From contig JALSLJ010000076.1 of the NCBI GenBank assembly GCA_026988315.1, positions 33,760 through 97,759 of the forward strand: DNA of 64,000 nucleotides. The letters are read 5' to 3'. The position numbers and the translations under genes were made by a program. This document shows positions 8,196 through 18,349 of the stretch, piece after piece. The notes under the pieces are model-generated. The model had not been told where the DNA came from. It did no database searches and saw nothing but the letters and a program-made list of their open reading frames with translations. How positions within the stretch are numbered: the stretch's first letter is position 1; each line of letters opens with the position of its first letter. This DNA comes from Sulfurimonas sp. (GTDB taxonomy: Bacteria; Campylobacterota; Campylobacteria; Campylobacterales; Sulfurimonadaceae).

Positions 8196-11100
8196 TTAGA
8201 ACGCTTCACCGTAACTCTCTCCATCTACAAGTTTAAATGTACCAGTTAGTGTTCCATCACTTACCCAATACTCTTGTGTATTACTGTTATCATAATTAAA
8301 TAGCACTACATACAATTTACCATTATCCTCTACTATCCCTTCTGAACCACTAACTTCATAAGTATCACTTGAAAATGCTTTTACAAGCTGTGTTCCCGTA
8401 CTTGTTCCATCAGTTTTATAAAGCCCACTATTTGCAGGTGTTGTATTATCAGTAAACCAAAAGTAAAGGGTACCATCCATCTCCACTAAATAACTTGGAG
8501 CAGAGTAGTTATCACTCCCCATATCCTTAACCATAACTGTACCCGATGAAGTTCCATCACTTTTCCATAGCTCTTGCCCATTTGCTTCATCATTAAAGAC
8601 AAAATAAAGCATACCATTTACATCTGTAAAATCACTATAATTATATCTATGTGTATAGCTTGTTCCCGTATCATCCAAAAAGCTATCTTTGACCATAACA
8701 GTACCAGATAAAGTTCCATCACTTTTCCAAAGTGCAAAACCATTTGAAAGACTATTTGAAACAAAGAACAGCTGATTGCCAACTATTGTCAAATTTGATG
8801 CTCCACCATCTGTCCCTCTGCCTGTACCATCATCTTCATAAATATCTTTAACTATATGCGTGCCAGATTCTGTCCCATCAGTTACCCACAGTTCAGCTCC
8901 ATGATAATAGTCATCCGCAGTAGCGTAGCATTTAGAGTTTAACTCCAAACATCCTATAAAACTTGAACCATCCTCTCCAGACCATATATCTTTTAGTTTA
9001 TATGCTGAACTTGAACCATCACTTATCCATGGTTCCCATTGGTATCCACCACCTGCTCCATCATCTTTGGCAAAGATTAGTCTATCTCCAAAAGGCTGTA
9101 GATAACCAGGTGCTCCATAACTTGTAAGTGAATAATCACCAAAATCCTCTATAAGTTGAGTACCCGTTCCATCACTTTTCCATAATCCCTTACTACCTTT
9201 CCAGTTGCTTCCGTTGTTATCTCCAGACATACCAAAAAAGTAAAAAGAATCTCCAATAAGAGAGAAGCTGGATGGAAAGGAGCCATCATCTACACCTGGA
9301 TTTATATCTTTTACCATATATGTCCCTGACTCAGTACCATCGGTTCTCCAAAGTTCTGTGCCATTGACTCCATCATTTGCGGCGAAATAGTAAATATCTT
9401 TCATAAGCACTACACTACCGACTGAACCACCGCCATTAGTTCCAGCCCATATATCTTTAACCATTGTAGTACCTGCTACAGTTCCATCAGTTCTCCATAT
9501 CTCATAACCATGAACATCATCATACCAATCAAATAGATGGACTTTTGGTAAAGGAGCTTTTACCTCAATATCTACTCTACCAATATCATTATATAAACAT
9601 CCATCAATAGTTTCACTCAATGTATAAAGAAAATAATCATCACCTACAAAGCCATCATCTGGATCGTAGTTGTAGTTTACAATCTCATTGCCAATTATAG
9701 TTAAAGATGAACTTCCTCCTGTTGCATCTTGTGTTATCTCAATGCCTATACTTGTGCTGTTGGCTCTTAAGTACTCTCCACTAATCACCTCTGTATTAAA
9801 AATTGATGTTGCTATGTTATTTGCAGAAGATAAGCTTGTAGGGGCGGTTATAGTAACATTAACGCGACCATAATCATCTCCACTCTTATAAACAAAACTA
9901 TCTTTTCCCACAAAACAATCTGTACTTTTATAAGTAAACGCTGGTACCTCATTTCCTATCTTAAAGTAAGTAACTTCTCCATGTTTTGGGTCTGTATATG
10001 CGACATCTAACACATCTGACAAACCACTAGTTTGTACACTATTTGTTTCCCCTTTTACAACTACACTTATATTTGTATCTTCAAGTGTAATAACAACTTC
10101 TGGTACCTCAGGCTCTAAAACAATAATATTTGCAATATTTGTATCAGTAGCATCTTTGTTATCTGTAACACTCAATGTGTAAACATATGTTCCAGCAGTA
10201 TCAAAGCTTAAATCATTCAAATCACAAGATAGATCATTTGACTCTTTTATAATTGCCCCTGCTGGGTCTTGCCACATACAGTGAGTTATACCACCAAAAG
10301 GATAAGGATCCATATCGTACGAATAAGAACTCTCAAGTCCAGTAACTATTTCACCAACCAAAACTTCAATATTTTGCTCACCATCATCGCTATAATCTGT
10401 ACCTATAATTGCAACTGGGAGTTGATTTATTGGCTCTAGTATTGGCTCTGTTATATCACTATTTTGTGTACAGATTACCATCGGATTGCGATATGGCATT
10501 TTGTTTGATTGAAGTGGTATGCTATCTTCACCGTTTAAACTATTATACTCAATAGTAAAAGTTATATTTATATCTTTACATCCACTAGTTGTATTCATAT
10601 CTAGTAAAACTGATTTATTATCATCTGCTACCATCATACTCTCTATTTTTAACAAGGCTCCCTCTACTGAGATGCCAATATCAGGCGTTTGTGTGTTAAA
10701 TGTTGCCCCAAAAAGGCTTAGGTAAACTTGAGCACTATTCTGCGTAGAGATTCTAGCTCTAACAAATGGGTTAATCTTTATATCTGAGATAGATATAGCA
10801 TCTGTTATCTCTGATTCAACACCCATAACATTAAGAACCTCTTTAACATCTACTTTTTGCATCTCGTCCATAAGTTTTTTATAAAGTGGTGAGTTCAAAA
10901 CAGCTGAGAATCCACCATCGTTATAAATTTTCATAAGCTCTTCTAAGTCACCTATGGGGTCACTAGAGTTCGCAATAGCAGCAGATATTCTCAATAACTC
11001 TGCATTAACAGAAGCTTTACCTTCACTAAAATCAACTAAATCTAGCTCAGTAAAATCATCAGATGTTATATTAAAGAGTTTTTTCACATCCTCCTTTGAC

Positions 11101-11567
11101 TCCTCTTTAGCTTCCTCTAGGCTCTTATCATCATCCACAAGCTTTTTCATTCTCTTAGCACGAATATCTGTTAAAATATTTGTATTGCTCTTTTGCTTTG
11201 TGTTTGATTTTATATCTACAATTGCGGTAATTGTAGCTGGAGAAAGACTAGTTGTTCCTGTTGCTTCATCAAAGTAGTAACCACTAATGCTAAGGCGACT
11301 AAGCCCACTCCATGGGAGAGTTTTAAACTCATAACTCCCTTTATCATCACTAACTTTTACTTCAAGCAGATCATCTGTACAAACCATCTTTTCATCAAGT
11401 CTGCAAAGTGACACATTTGAGTCTTTTAAAAAGGCTCCTTTTTGTGCTACACCACTTAGCGAAGAGCTTACACTCGAACCACTAGCACTATCTTCACTAC
11501 TGCATCCACTAAAAAAAGATAGTGATAACAACATTGTAAATAAAATTATTTTGATTTTACTAAACAT
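8196..11567 (-). CDS. Large surface lipoprotein with C-terminal ELWxxDGT repeats
   Basis: Lipobox LSFFSGCSS; about nine repeats such as GTELWRTDGTESGTYMVKDI and GQELWKSDGTSSGTVMVKDM; PKD-like region in the middle. Confidence 0.85.
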   Translation of the reverse strand: MFSKIKIILFTMLLSLSFFSGCSSEDSASGSSVSSSLSGVAQKGAFLKDSNVSLCRLDEKMVCTDDLLEVKVSDDKGSYEFKTLPWSGLSRLSISGYYFDEATGTTSLSPATITAIVDIKSNTKQKSNTNILTDIRAKRMKKLVDDDKSLEEAKEESKEDVKKLFNITSDDFTELDLVDFSEGKASVNAELLRISAAIANSSDPIGDLEELMKIYNDGGFSAVLNSPLYKKLMDEMQKVDVKEVLNVMGVESEITDAISISDIKINPFVRARISTQNSAQVYLSLFGATFNTQTPDIGISVEGALLKIESMMVADDNKSVLLDMNTTSGCKDINITFTIEYNSLNGEDSIPLQSNKMPYRNPMVICTQNSDITEPILEPINQLPVAIIGTDYSDDGEQNIEVLVGEIVTGLESSYSYDMDPYPFGGITHCMWQDPAGAIIKESNDLSCDLNDLSFDTAGTYVYTLSVTDNKDATDTNIANIIVLEPEVPEVVITLEDTNISVVVKGETNSVQTSGLSDVLDVAYTDPKHGEVTYFKIGNEVPAFTYKSTDCFVGKDSFVYKSGDDYGRVNVTITAPTSLSSANNIATSIFNTEVISGEYLRANSTSIGIEITQDATGGSSSLTIIGNEIVNYNYDPDDGFVGDDYFLYTLSETIDGCLYNDIGRVDIEVKAPLPKVHLFDWYDDVHGYEIWRTDGTVAGTTMVKDIWAGTNGGGSVGSVVLMKDIYYFAANDGVNGTELWRTDGTESGTYMVKDINPGVDDGSFPSSFSLIGDSFYFFGMSGDNNGSNWKGSKGLWKSDGTGTQLIEDFGDYSLTSYGAPGYLQPFGDRLIFAKDDGAGGGYQWEPWISDGSSSAYKLKDIWSGEDGSSFIGCLELNSKCYATADDYYHGAELWVTDGTESGTHIVKDIYEDDGTGRGTDGGASNLTIVGNQLFFVSNSLSNGFALWKSDGTLSGTVMVKDSFLDDTGTSYTHRYNYSDFTDVNGMLYFVFNDEANGQELWKSDGTSSGTVMVKDMGSDNYSAPSYLVEMDGTLYFWFTDNTTPANSGLYKTDGTSTGTQLVKAFSSDTYEVSGSEGIVEDNGKLYVVLFNYDNSNTQEYWVSDGTLTGTFKLVDGESYGEAF

Positions 11568-11612
11568 CTTATACTCCTAAAAATTCATCTATTTATAGTA
11601 TAAGGCATTAGC

Positions 11613-11634
11613 ATTGCAAAATCATTGCAAAATC
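11613..11634. repeat. Two tandem copies of an 11-bp motif (ATTGCAAAATC)
   Basis: attgcaaaatc attgcaaaatc read directly upstream of the 1123-aa lipoprotein gene. Confidence 0.8.
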
Positions 11635-11639
11635 ATTAT

Positions 11640-11990
11640 TTAGAATGTAATATTTTCAATTATTTCAGTATTTTTAGGAGTAATAATTATGGCATCATAC
11701 ACATACGAAACATCAATAGAATTTTTTTTCATATACACATCAGCAGTTTTTATAAGTCGGGAGAGTTTTTTGGGGGTGATGTTTTGGATAGCAGACTCAA
11801 AGTCGAGTCCGCTTTTTACCTCAACGAAGTGGAGAATTTCATCTTTTAAAGCAATTATATCTATCTCACCAAAGCGGGAGTAAAAATTTTGCTCAATTAC
11901 AGTATAACCATTGTCATATAGAAATTTACACGCTCTAGCTTCCGCTAAATTTCCTTTGGCTCTGCTCATTTTAGCAGTTAATAACCTCAA
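11640..11990 (-). CDS. yraN: YraN family (UPF0102) nuclease-like protein
   Basis: GNLAEARACKFLYDNGYTVIEQNFYSRFGEIDIIALKDEILHFVEVKS. Confidence 0.88.
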   Translation of the reverse strand: MRLLTAKMSRAKGNLAEARACKFLYDNGYTVIEQNFYSRFGEIDIIALKDEILHFVEVKSGLDFESAIQNITPKKLSRLIKTADVYMKKNSIDVSYVYDAIIITPKNTEIIENITF

Positions 11991-14040
11991 CTTTTATAGT
12001 TTTAAATGCAGCGGTCAAAATCACCTCATCACGAGCATCTCCAAAGAGTGCATTTATTTTTGATTTTGCGTGGTGAAAGGTTGCAAAAAGTGTTTTTGGT
12101 TGCACTTTGTCAGTTATTTTAATACACAACGGTGTTGTCTCACCAAATTCACTTCTAAGAATCACTCTATCAGATGTAAAATCTTTTGCGTCATCTTCAC
12201 AAACAAGTAAAATATCTTCATCGTAACGCTTCATTAAAGTCTCAGTTCTTGAGGTTTGTGCTGCATTATTGTAGTGTGCTAGAGTTCTTCCTGTACTAAG
12301 ATGATACCCTGTAAGTTTATTCTCTTTTATCTCTTGTATCATCCCGCGAAGTTTATATTGGTTGTACATAAAATGTCCATAGCCATCATCTGTTCTAAAG
12401 TCTAATTGATGCAAAATAGGGGTATCTTCTGTGTGAACTGGCCATTGAAGTCCACGCTTTCTATGTTTTTCTAGTCTATGGTAATCAGCCCCAGAGAATC
12501 TTCTATAGGCAACACGCTGAACCTCTTCCCATACATCTTTTGAACTTTTGTAATTATAATCTCCACCCATTTTATTGTCTAAGATTTGTAAAACTTCCCA
12601 GTCATCTGGAAGATCTGATTTTACAAGAGGTTGAGAGAGGTGAAGGCGACGCATCGCATTTACATAAACACCTGTTTTCTCATAAGCTGATTTTACACCA
12701 ACAACAATGTCTGCACGATTGGCTATATCTGTCATAAAAAGTTCTTGAACAAAAATCATATCTAACTTATCAAAAGCCTTATCAACCTTGTTGAGATTTG
12801 GATGGATGTGCGTTAAATCTTCACCAATATTAAGCACAACCTTTACCTTATCTTCAAGCATCTCATCAACAAGTTCAGGAGTCATAAGTCCTATCTCTTT
12901 TGGTTCTTGGTAGTCTGGTGCGAAATATGGAAGCATCCCCATATCACAAGTTCCTTGAACATTGTTTTGACCACGAAGAGGCATAAGTCCTGTTCCACTT
13001 TTACCAATATTTCCAGTCATAAGACTTAAATGAACTATAGCCATAACAGCGTAAGAACCATCTATATGCTCAGTAATTCCTAATCCCCAAAATATCATAG
13101 ACTTTTTCAGAGCATACTCACGAGCAACTTTTTTTATCATCTTTGAGAGGTACTCATAGCCCTCTATCTCATTATAGTAGTCTGGATTTGCATAAGGGTC
13201 GTTCATGATTTTTTCTTTAAACTCAAGAAAACCTTTTGTTCTATCTGCTATAAAACTCTCATCATAAAGTTCTTCATCCATAATTACATATGCGATCATA
13301 TTTAAGGTAAGAAGATTTGCTTCATGAGGCATAATCGCCTTATATTTTGCAAAGCGGTGTAGCTTTATCTCTCTTACATCAAATACCGCTAAATTATCAT
13401 GATCTCTTGCAACATCTATGATTCTATTTGCGATAATTGGATGTGCTTCTGTTGTATTTGAACCTATTACTATCATAAACTCTGCATTATAAATATCATT
13501 GTATGGGTTAGTTGCTGCACCCTCACCTATAGTCTTTTTCATCCCACTTAACGATGGAGAGTGACAAACTCTAGCGCAGTTATCAACATGAGGAGAGTTG
13601 AGAGTGTGGCGTGTAAATTTTTGAAACAGATAAGCAGACTCACATGAGCTTCTAGCCCCACCTATAGAACAGATAGATTTACGACCATAATTCTTCTGTG
13701 TTTCTTTGAGTTTCATAGCACAAGCAGTTGTTGCAGCATCTAAATCTGTTTCATACCAAGTATCATCAAAATCTACTAAAGATGAATCAATTACCTCTTT
13801 AATAGCTGGATTTTTCTCTAAAAAGCTTTTTCTTATTCTTGGGATGCGAAGTCTATCATCAGCATCTACAAAATCAAAACCATACTTCCCTTTGATGCAG
13901 AGTTTACCTTGTGAGACTACACCATCAGGGTGAGCAAAAATCTTTAGGATTTTGTTCTCTTTAGTATCTACATTAGCTGCTATATCACATCCAACACCAC
14001 AATAAGTACAAACACTATCTATCGTTTTACTATTTTCCAT
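11971..14040 (-). CDS. Molybdopterin oxidoreductase, formate dehydrogenase alpha subunit-like
   Basis: CTYCGVGCD [4Fe-4S] motif, CIKGKYGFDF, CARVCHSPSLSGM (Cys at the usual Sec/Cys site), MTGNIGKSGTGLMPLRGQNNVQG. ORF extends to 14082; ATG at 14038-14040 has an AGGAAAG SD. Confidence 0.85.
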   Translation of the reverse strand: MENSKTIDSVCTYCGVGCDIAANVDTKENKILKIFAHPDGVVSQGKLCIKGKYGFDFVDADDRLRIPRIRKSFLEKNPAIKEVIDSSLVDFDDTWYETDLDAATTACAMKLKETQKNYGRKSICSIGGARSSCESAYLFQKFTRHTLNSPHVDNCARVCHSPSLSGMKKTIGEGAATNPYNDIYNAEFMIVIGSNTTEAHPIIANRIIDVARDHDNLAVFDVREIKLHRFAKYKAIMPHEANLLTLNMIAYVIMDEELYDESFIADRTKGFLEFKEKIMNDPYANPDYYNEIEGYEYLSKMIKKVAREYALKKSMIFWGLGITEHIDGSYAVMAIVHLSLMTGNIGKSGTGLMPLRGQNNVQGTCDMGMLPYFAPDYQEPKEIGLMTPELVDEMLEDKVKVVLNIGEDLTHIHPNLNKVDKAFDKLDMIFVQELFMTDIANRADIVVGVKSAYEKTGVYVNAMRRLHLSQPLVKSDLPDDWEVLQILDNKMGGDYNYKSSKDVWEEVQRVAYRRFSGADYHRLEKHRKRGLQWPVHTEDTPILHQLDFRTDDGYGHFMYNQYKLRGMIQEIKENKLTGYHLSTGRTLAHYNNAAQTSRTETLMKRYDEDILLVCEDDAKDFTSDRVILRSEFGETTPLCIKITDKVQPKTLFATFHHAKSKINALFGDARDEVILTAAFKTIKVEVINC

Positions 14041-14103
14041 AAGAGCTTTCCTGATTTTTCTATGATAATCCCTAGTAAACAACTAGTCTTTATTAAGAAT
14101 TTT

Positions 14104-14835
14104 TTATTTTTTGGAGTTTACAATTATATCTCTTAAAAATTGTGGAAGTGAGTTTAAAAACAAAATGATTAAATAAAACCTAAGGGGAAACGGGTAGAAT
14201 CGTCTCTCTTTTTCAATTGCATCATAGATTCTTTTTACTCCATCTTTTGTACTTAGTAAAAATGGCATATAAAAATTGTTTTTATCTGTCAATTCACTTT
14301 TTATAAATCCTGGCAAGATGTTGATTACTTTTATATTGTCATTTTTGTATTTATATCTTATCCCCTCTGCATAAGCATTTAATGCGCGTTTAGATGAACT
14401 GTAAACTTTTGAACTTGGCATAGAAAAAAGGGAGGCTAAAGAAGATATGAAAACTATTTTACCACTTTTTTGTGCCACAAAATGGGGCAATAAGACTTCT
14501 AAAATAGCATGATTAGAGATTACATTGACATCATAAAGATTCTTAAACTCATCTATGGGTGTTATATCTTTTGAGTGACCAACTGAGATACCAGCATTTA
14601 ATATCACCATATCAACAGCACCTATAGTTTTTATTTTTTTTTGAAGCTCATCAAACTTTGTAACATCTGCTACTATAATTTTTACTTTTTTTGTATGTGG
14701 CTCTAACTCTTTTTGCAAGTTTAAGAGACGAGTCTCTCTCCTTGCTAGTAAAAAAAGTTCATTATCTTCATTTGCGTAAGAGCGGGCTAGTTCTTCACCA
14801 AGTCCACTACTTGCACCCGTTATCAATATTTTCAT
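14104..14835 (-). CDS. SDR family oxidoreductase
   Basis: ITGASSGLGEELA, LNAGIS, SSLASLFSMPSSKVYSSSKRAL (YxxxK). Confidence 0.9.
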   Translation of the reverse strand: MKILITGASSGLGEELARSYANEDNELFLLARRETRLLNLQKELEPHTKKVKIIVADVTKFDELQKKIKTIGAVDMVILNAGISVGHSKDITPIDEFKNLYDVNVISNHAILEVLLPHFVAQKSGKIVFISSLASLFSMPSSKVYSSSKRALNAYAEGIRYKYKNDNIKVINILPGFIKSELTDKNNFYMPFLLSTKDGVKRIYDAIEKERRFYPFPLRFYLIILFLNSLPQFLRDIIVNSKK

Positions 14836-14948
14836 TTTTTCACTTTACCTCTACCAAATCAATAGAACAAATTTTACATTATCACCAATTATCGTGTAAT
14901 CAGACCTATCCTCTACTCCCATTTAGTGCTAAAAAATTAAAGACTGTT

Positions 14949-16208
14949 TTACACTATCCTAATCATAACAGGTGTAGAGTTTACAAAATCAAGAACCTCT
15001 ATCTCTTTTATCATATTTTGGATATCACTCTCTATAGCTGTATGAGTAGATATAAGTAAGTTTGCAGAATCTTCAGATGATGGACGCTGAAGCATTGTCT
15101 CAACTGAGATATTGTTATCTTCAAAGATTTTAGTTATTTTAGCTAAAACACCTGCCTTATCTGAAACATTTACACGAAGATAATACTTAGACTTTATGTC
15201 TGCAGTTGGCTTGAGTGTCAGGTTTGCTTCCATAGGTTTGTCAAAACCTAGCATCGGCGTAGATTTTCCACTTCTAGCAATATCAATGATATTAGCTACA
15301 ACCGCAGACGCAGTTGCATCACCACCAGCACCAGGACCATAATAAAGTGTTTCACCAACCTTATCACCAATCACAGAGATACCGTTCATTACACCATCAA
15401 TTTTTGCAATCATCTCCTCTTGTTTTATAAGACAAGCATGAACACGAAGTTCAACCTCATTACCATCTTTTTTAGCAATTCCTAAAAGCTTGATTGCATA
15501 ACCAAACTCTTTTGCAAATGCTATATCATCTTGTGTAACATTTTCAATGCCTTCAATTAAGATATCTTCAGGTTTAGCATCAATTCCATAAGCGATAGAA
15601 GCAAGAATTAAAAGTTTATGTGCAGCATCATAACCACCTACATCAAACGATGGATCAGCTTCTGCATAACCTAGTTCTTGAGACTCTTTTAAGATCGTAT
15701 CATAAGCTACACCTTCGTTTGTCATCTTTGTCATCATATAATTACAAGTACCGTTCATTATTCCCATAATTGATTCTATATGATTAGCAGATAAGCCATC
15801 GCGAAGAGCATTAATGATAGGGATACCACCTGCGACAGATGCCTCATACTCAAAAGCGATATCTTTTGCTAATTCTGCCAGTTCATAACGGTGATATGCT
15901 AAAAGTGCTTTATTTGCAGTAACTACAGCCTTACCACTTTTTAATGCCTTTTTAACAACTTCAAATGGCTCATCCACTCCACCCATAAGTTCAACTACTA
16001 TATCAATTTTTGAATCGTTTAATATATCATCTACATTGTCTGTCAAAACTATGCCAAGACCTCTGTCTTTGTTTAAATTTTTAACAACACCGCTTTTTAC
16101 AACAATGTCAGTTCCAGCACGAGCAGAAATCACATCAGCATTATCTTTTAATATTTGAGCAACACTTGTCCCAACAGTTCCAACACCGATTATTCCAACT
16201 TTTATCAT
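14949..16208 (-). CDS. hom: Homoserine dehydrogenase
   Basis: VGIIGVGTVGTSVAQIL, GIMNGTCNYMMTKM, C-terminal ACT domain. Confidence 0.95.
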   Translation of the reverse strand: MIKVGIIGVGTVGTSVAQILKDNADVISARAGTDIVVKSGVVKNLNKDRGLGIVLTDNVDDILNDSKIDIVVELMGGVDEPFEVVKKALKSGKAVVTANKALLAYHRYELAELAKDIAFEYEASVAGGIPIINALRDGLSANHIESIMGIMNGTCNYMMTKMTNEGVAYDTILKESQELGYAEADPSFDVGGYDAAHKLLILASIAYGIDAKPEDILIEGIENVTQDDIAFAKEFGYAIKLLGIAKKDGNEVELRVHACLIKQEEMIAKIDGVMNGISVIGDKVGETLYYGPGAGGDATASAVVANIIDIARSGKSTPMLGFDKPMEANLTLKPTADIKSKYYLRVNVSDKAGVLAKITKIFEDNNISVETMLQRPSSEDSANLLISTHTAIESDIQNMIKEIEVLDFVNSTPVMIRIV

Positions 16209-17428
16209 TACTTTTTTTCCTCTTCAAACTGTTTTAAAAACTCTTTTATATTTCTAGCTGCTTGACGGATACGGTTATCGTTTTCTATGAGTGCTATACG
16301 AACATAGTTCTCGCCATATTCACCAAAGCCTATCCCTGGGGCAACTGCGACTTGAGCCTCTGTTAAAAGTCTTTTTGAAAACTCTAAACTTCCTAGGTGT
16401 TCTGCACATTTTGGAATTTTCGCCCACACAAACATACTGGCTTGGTTTCTGTGTATCGACCAACCAGCTCTTGAAAATGCTTCTATCAGTACATCTTGTC
16501 TATGATCATACTTATCTGTTATATCTTGAACACATTGTTGATCACCATTTAGTGCGACTGTTGCTGCAACTTGAATAGGGGTAAACATCCCATAATCTAG
16601 CCATGATTTTATTTTTTGTAAAGCACCAATGAGTTTCTTATTTCCAACAAAGAAACCAACACGCCATCCAGCCATATTGTAAGATTTAGAAAGTGTAAAA
16701 GATTCAACTGCTACATCTTTTGCACCCTCTACACTCATAATTGATGGTGTTTTATAACCACCAAAAGTTATATCACCATAGGCGATATCAGAGATAATAT
16801 AAAACCTCTCTTTTTTCGCCATCGCCACAAGTTTTACATAAAATTCTTGAGATACTGTTGCGGTTGATGGATTGTGAGGGAAATTAACTAAAACATATTT
16901 GGGGCGTGGTGAAGTTTCTTTAAAAACACGCTCTAAATTTTCAAAAAAGTGATCTTCGTTAATCTCATACTTATCATTAAAATCAATTCCAAACTTCACA
17001 ACATTTCCACCAGCTAAGATAAAGGCATAAGAGTGAATAGGGTAAGTTGGATCTGGAACAACAGCTATATCACCAGGGTTTGTAATAGCATACGCCAAGT
17101 GAGCATAACCCTCTTTTGAACCCATTGTTGCAACACATTCAGTCATTGGGTCTAAATCACAATCATATCTTCTTTTATACCAGCTAGCGATTGCCATAAG
17201 AAGTTTAGGGATACCCTTAGATGTTGAATAACCATGAGTTTTTGTTTTTTGAGCAGATTCAACTAGTTTTTCACGGATATGCTCTGGAGTATCACCATCT
17301 GGATTCCCCATAGAAAAATCTATCACATCTGCACCAGCTCTACGCTCAGCCATTTTCAAATCATTTACTTCTGCAAAAACATATTTTGGAAGTCTTTTCA
17401 TTCTATCGAATTGTATTTCATCAAACAT
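16208..17428 (-). CDS. Class I/II aminotransferase (LL-DAP-AT/AlaC-like)
   Basis: VLVNFPHNPSTA, SFTLSKSYNMAGWRVGF; start/stop overlap with hom. Confidence 0.9.
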   Translation of the reverse strand: MFDEIQFDRMKRLPKYVFAEVNDLKMAERRAGADVIDFSMGNPDGDTPEHIREKLVESAQKTKTHGYSTSKGIPKLLMAIASWYKRRYDCDLDPMTECVATMGSKEGYAHLAYAITNPGDIAVVPDPTYPIHSYAFILAGGNVVKFGIDFNDKYEINEDHFFENLERVFKETSPRPKYVLVNFPHNPSTATVSQEFYVKLVAMAKKERFYIISDIAYGDITFGGYKTPSIMSVEGAKDVAVESFTLSKSYNMAGWRVGFFVGNKKLIGALQKIKSWLDYGMFTPIQVAATVALNGDQQCVQDITDKYDHRQDVLIEAFSRAGWSIHRNQASMFVWAKIPKCAEHLGSLEFSKRLLTEAQVAVAPGIGFGEYGENYVRIALIENDNRIRQAARNIKEFLKQFEEEKK

Positions 17429-17500
17429 TTAGATTCCTGATCATATGGGCACTAGGAGCCCTTTAAAATATTAATGGTATTCTAGCAAAAAAAAGCTTAT

Positions 17501-18349
17501 CTATCTTGAATCTACAGGAGCTAAAACTAACGGATCTTTAATATTCTTAAGTGTGTATAGGTCAGATATTTTGATATACTGGGCACTTTTAGGGATATGC
17601 AGTCTGATTTTTCTTTTCTTTTTATCTCTTTTGATAACTTCTAAAAGATGCAAAGAACTATCGTAATATGCAATATATGGATACCAGTCATTTCTTCTTG
17701 AACTCACAATTTCCAGTTTTTTTATGCTTGAAACATTGAGCCAGTGTGCATAAAGGGATCTCTTCAACTTCACTTCCACCCCATCTTCAAGCTTTGGAAT
17801 ATTTAAAATTCCTTCACGCATATCCACAACATAAGTCCATTCCCTAGATGAATCTCTTACTACATCTACAATATAACAACCACTTTTTTTAAGTTCTCGG
17901 CTTAATATTAAGGGATCTGTTGCGTACTCAGCATTTAAACTTATAGTCCAAGTAAACTCTGAACTATTGAGGTTTGATTCTTGTGTTACATATCTGTAAT
18001 AACCTATGTTTCTAAGAGTGTCGCCCATTATTTTTACAAAAAACAGAGGGGGACCACTACTTTTGAAACTTAATTTTAATTCAGTTGGTTTTTCAAAAAA
18101 AAGGTTTAAAAGTCCATTCTCTTTAAGGGTGTGAATAACCTTTACAGCATCAACCCTTTCATTTATATAGTAATCACTCTCGGGTGAAAAAATTATATCT
18201 ATATAGGCGCTGTTTTGCTCATAAGTATTAGCATCTATAAAAGATTTAATTTTAAGTTTTAATAGGTTCTCTTCTTGGAATTCCTCTTGAAGTTCTTGTG
18301 AAAACGAGAGGTTAAAAAGCAGTAAAATAGATACAAAAACTTTTACCAT
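17501..18349 (-). CDS. Secreted hypothetical protein
   Basis: 282-aa ORF with signal peptide; overlaps the upstream gene start; no family recognised. Confidence 0.7.
   Translation of the reverse strand: MVKVFVSILLLFNLSFSQELQEEFQEENLLKLKIKSFIDANTYEQNSAYIDIIFSPESDYYINERVDAVKVIHTLKENGLLNLFFEKPTELKLSFKSSGPPLFFVKIMGDTLRNIGYYRYVTQESNLNSSEFTWTISLNAEYATDPLILSRELKKSGCYIVDVVRDSSREWTYVVDMREGILNIPKLEDGVEVKLKRSLYAHWLNVSSIKKLEIVSSRRNDWYPYIAYYDSSLHLLEVIKRDKKKRKIRLHIPKSAQYIKISDLYTLKNIKDPLVLAPVDSR

Noticed and set aside
11971-14040. Selenocysteine (UGA) readthrough in the formate dehydrogenase-like gene
   Set aside because: The catalytic position reads as Cys (CARVCH), with no in-frame TGA.
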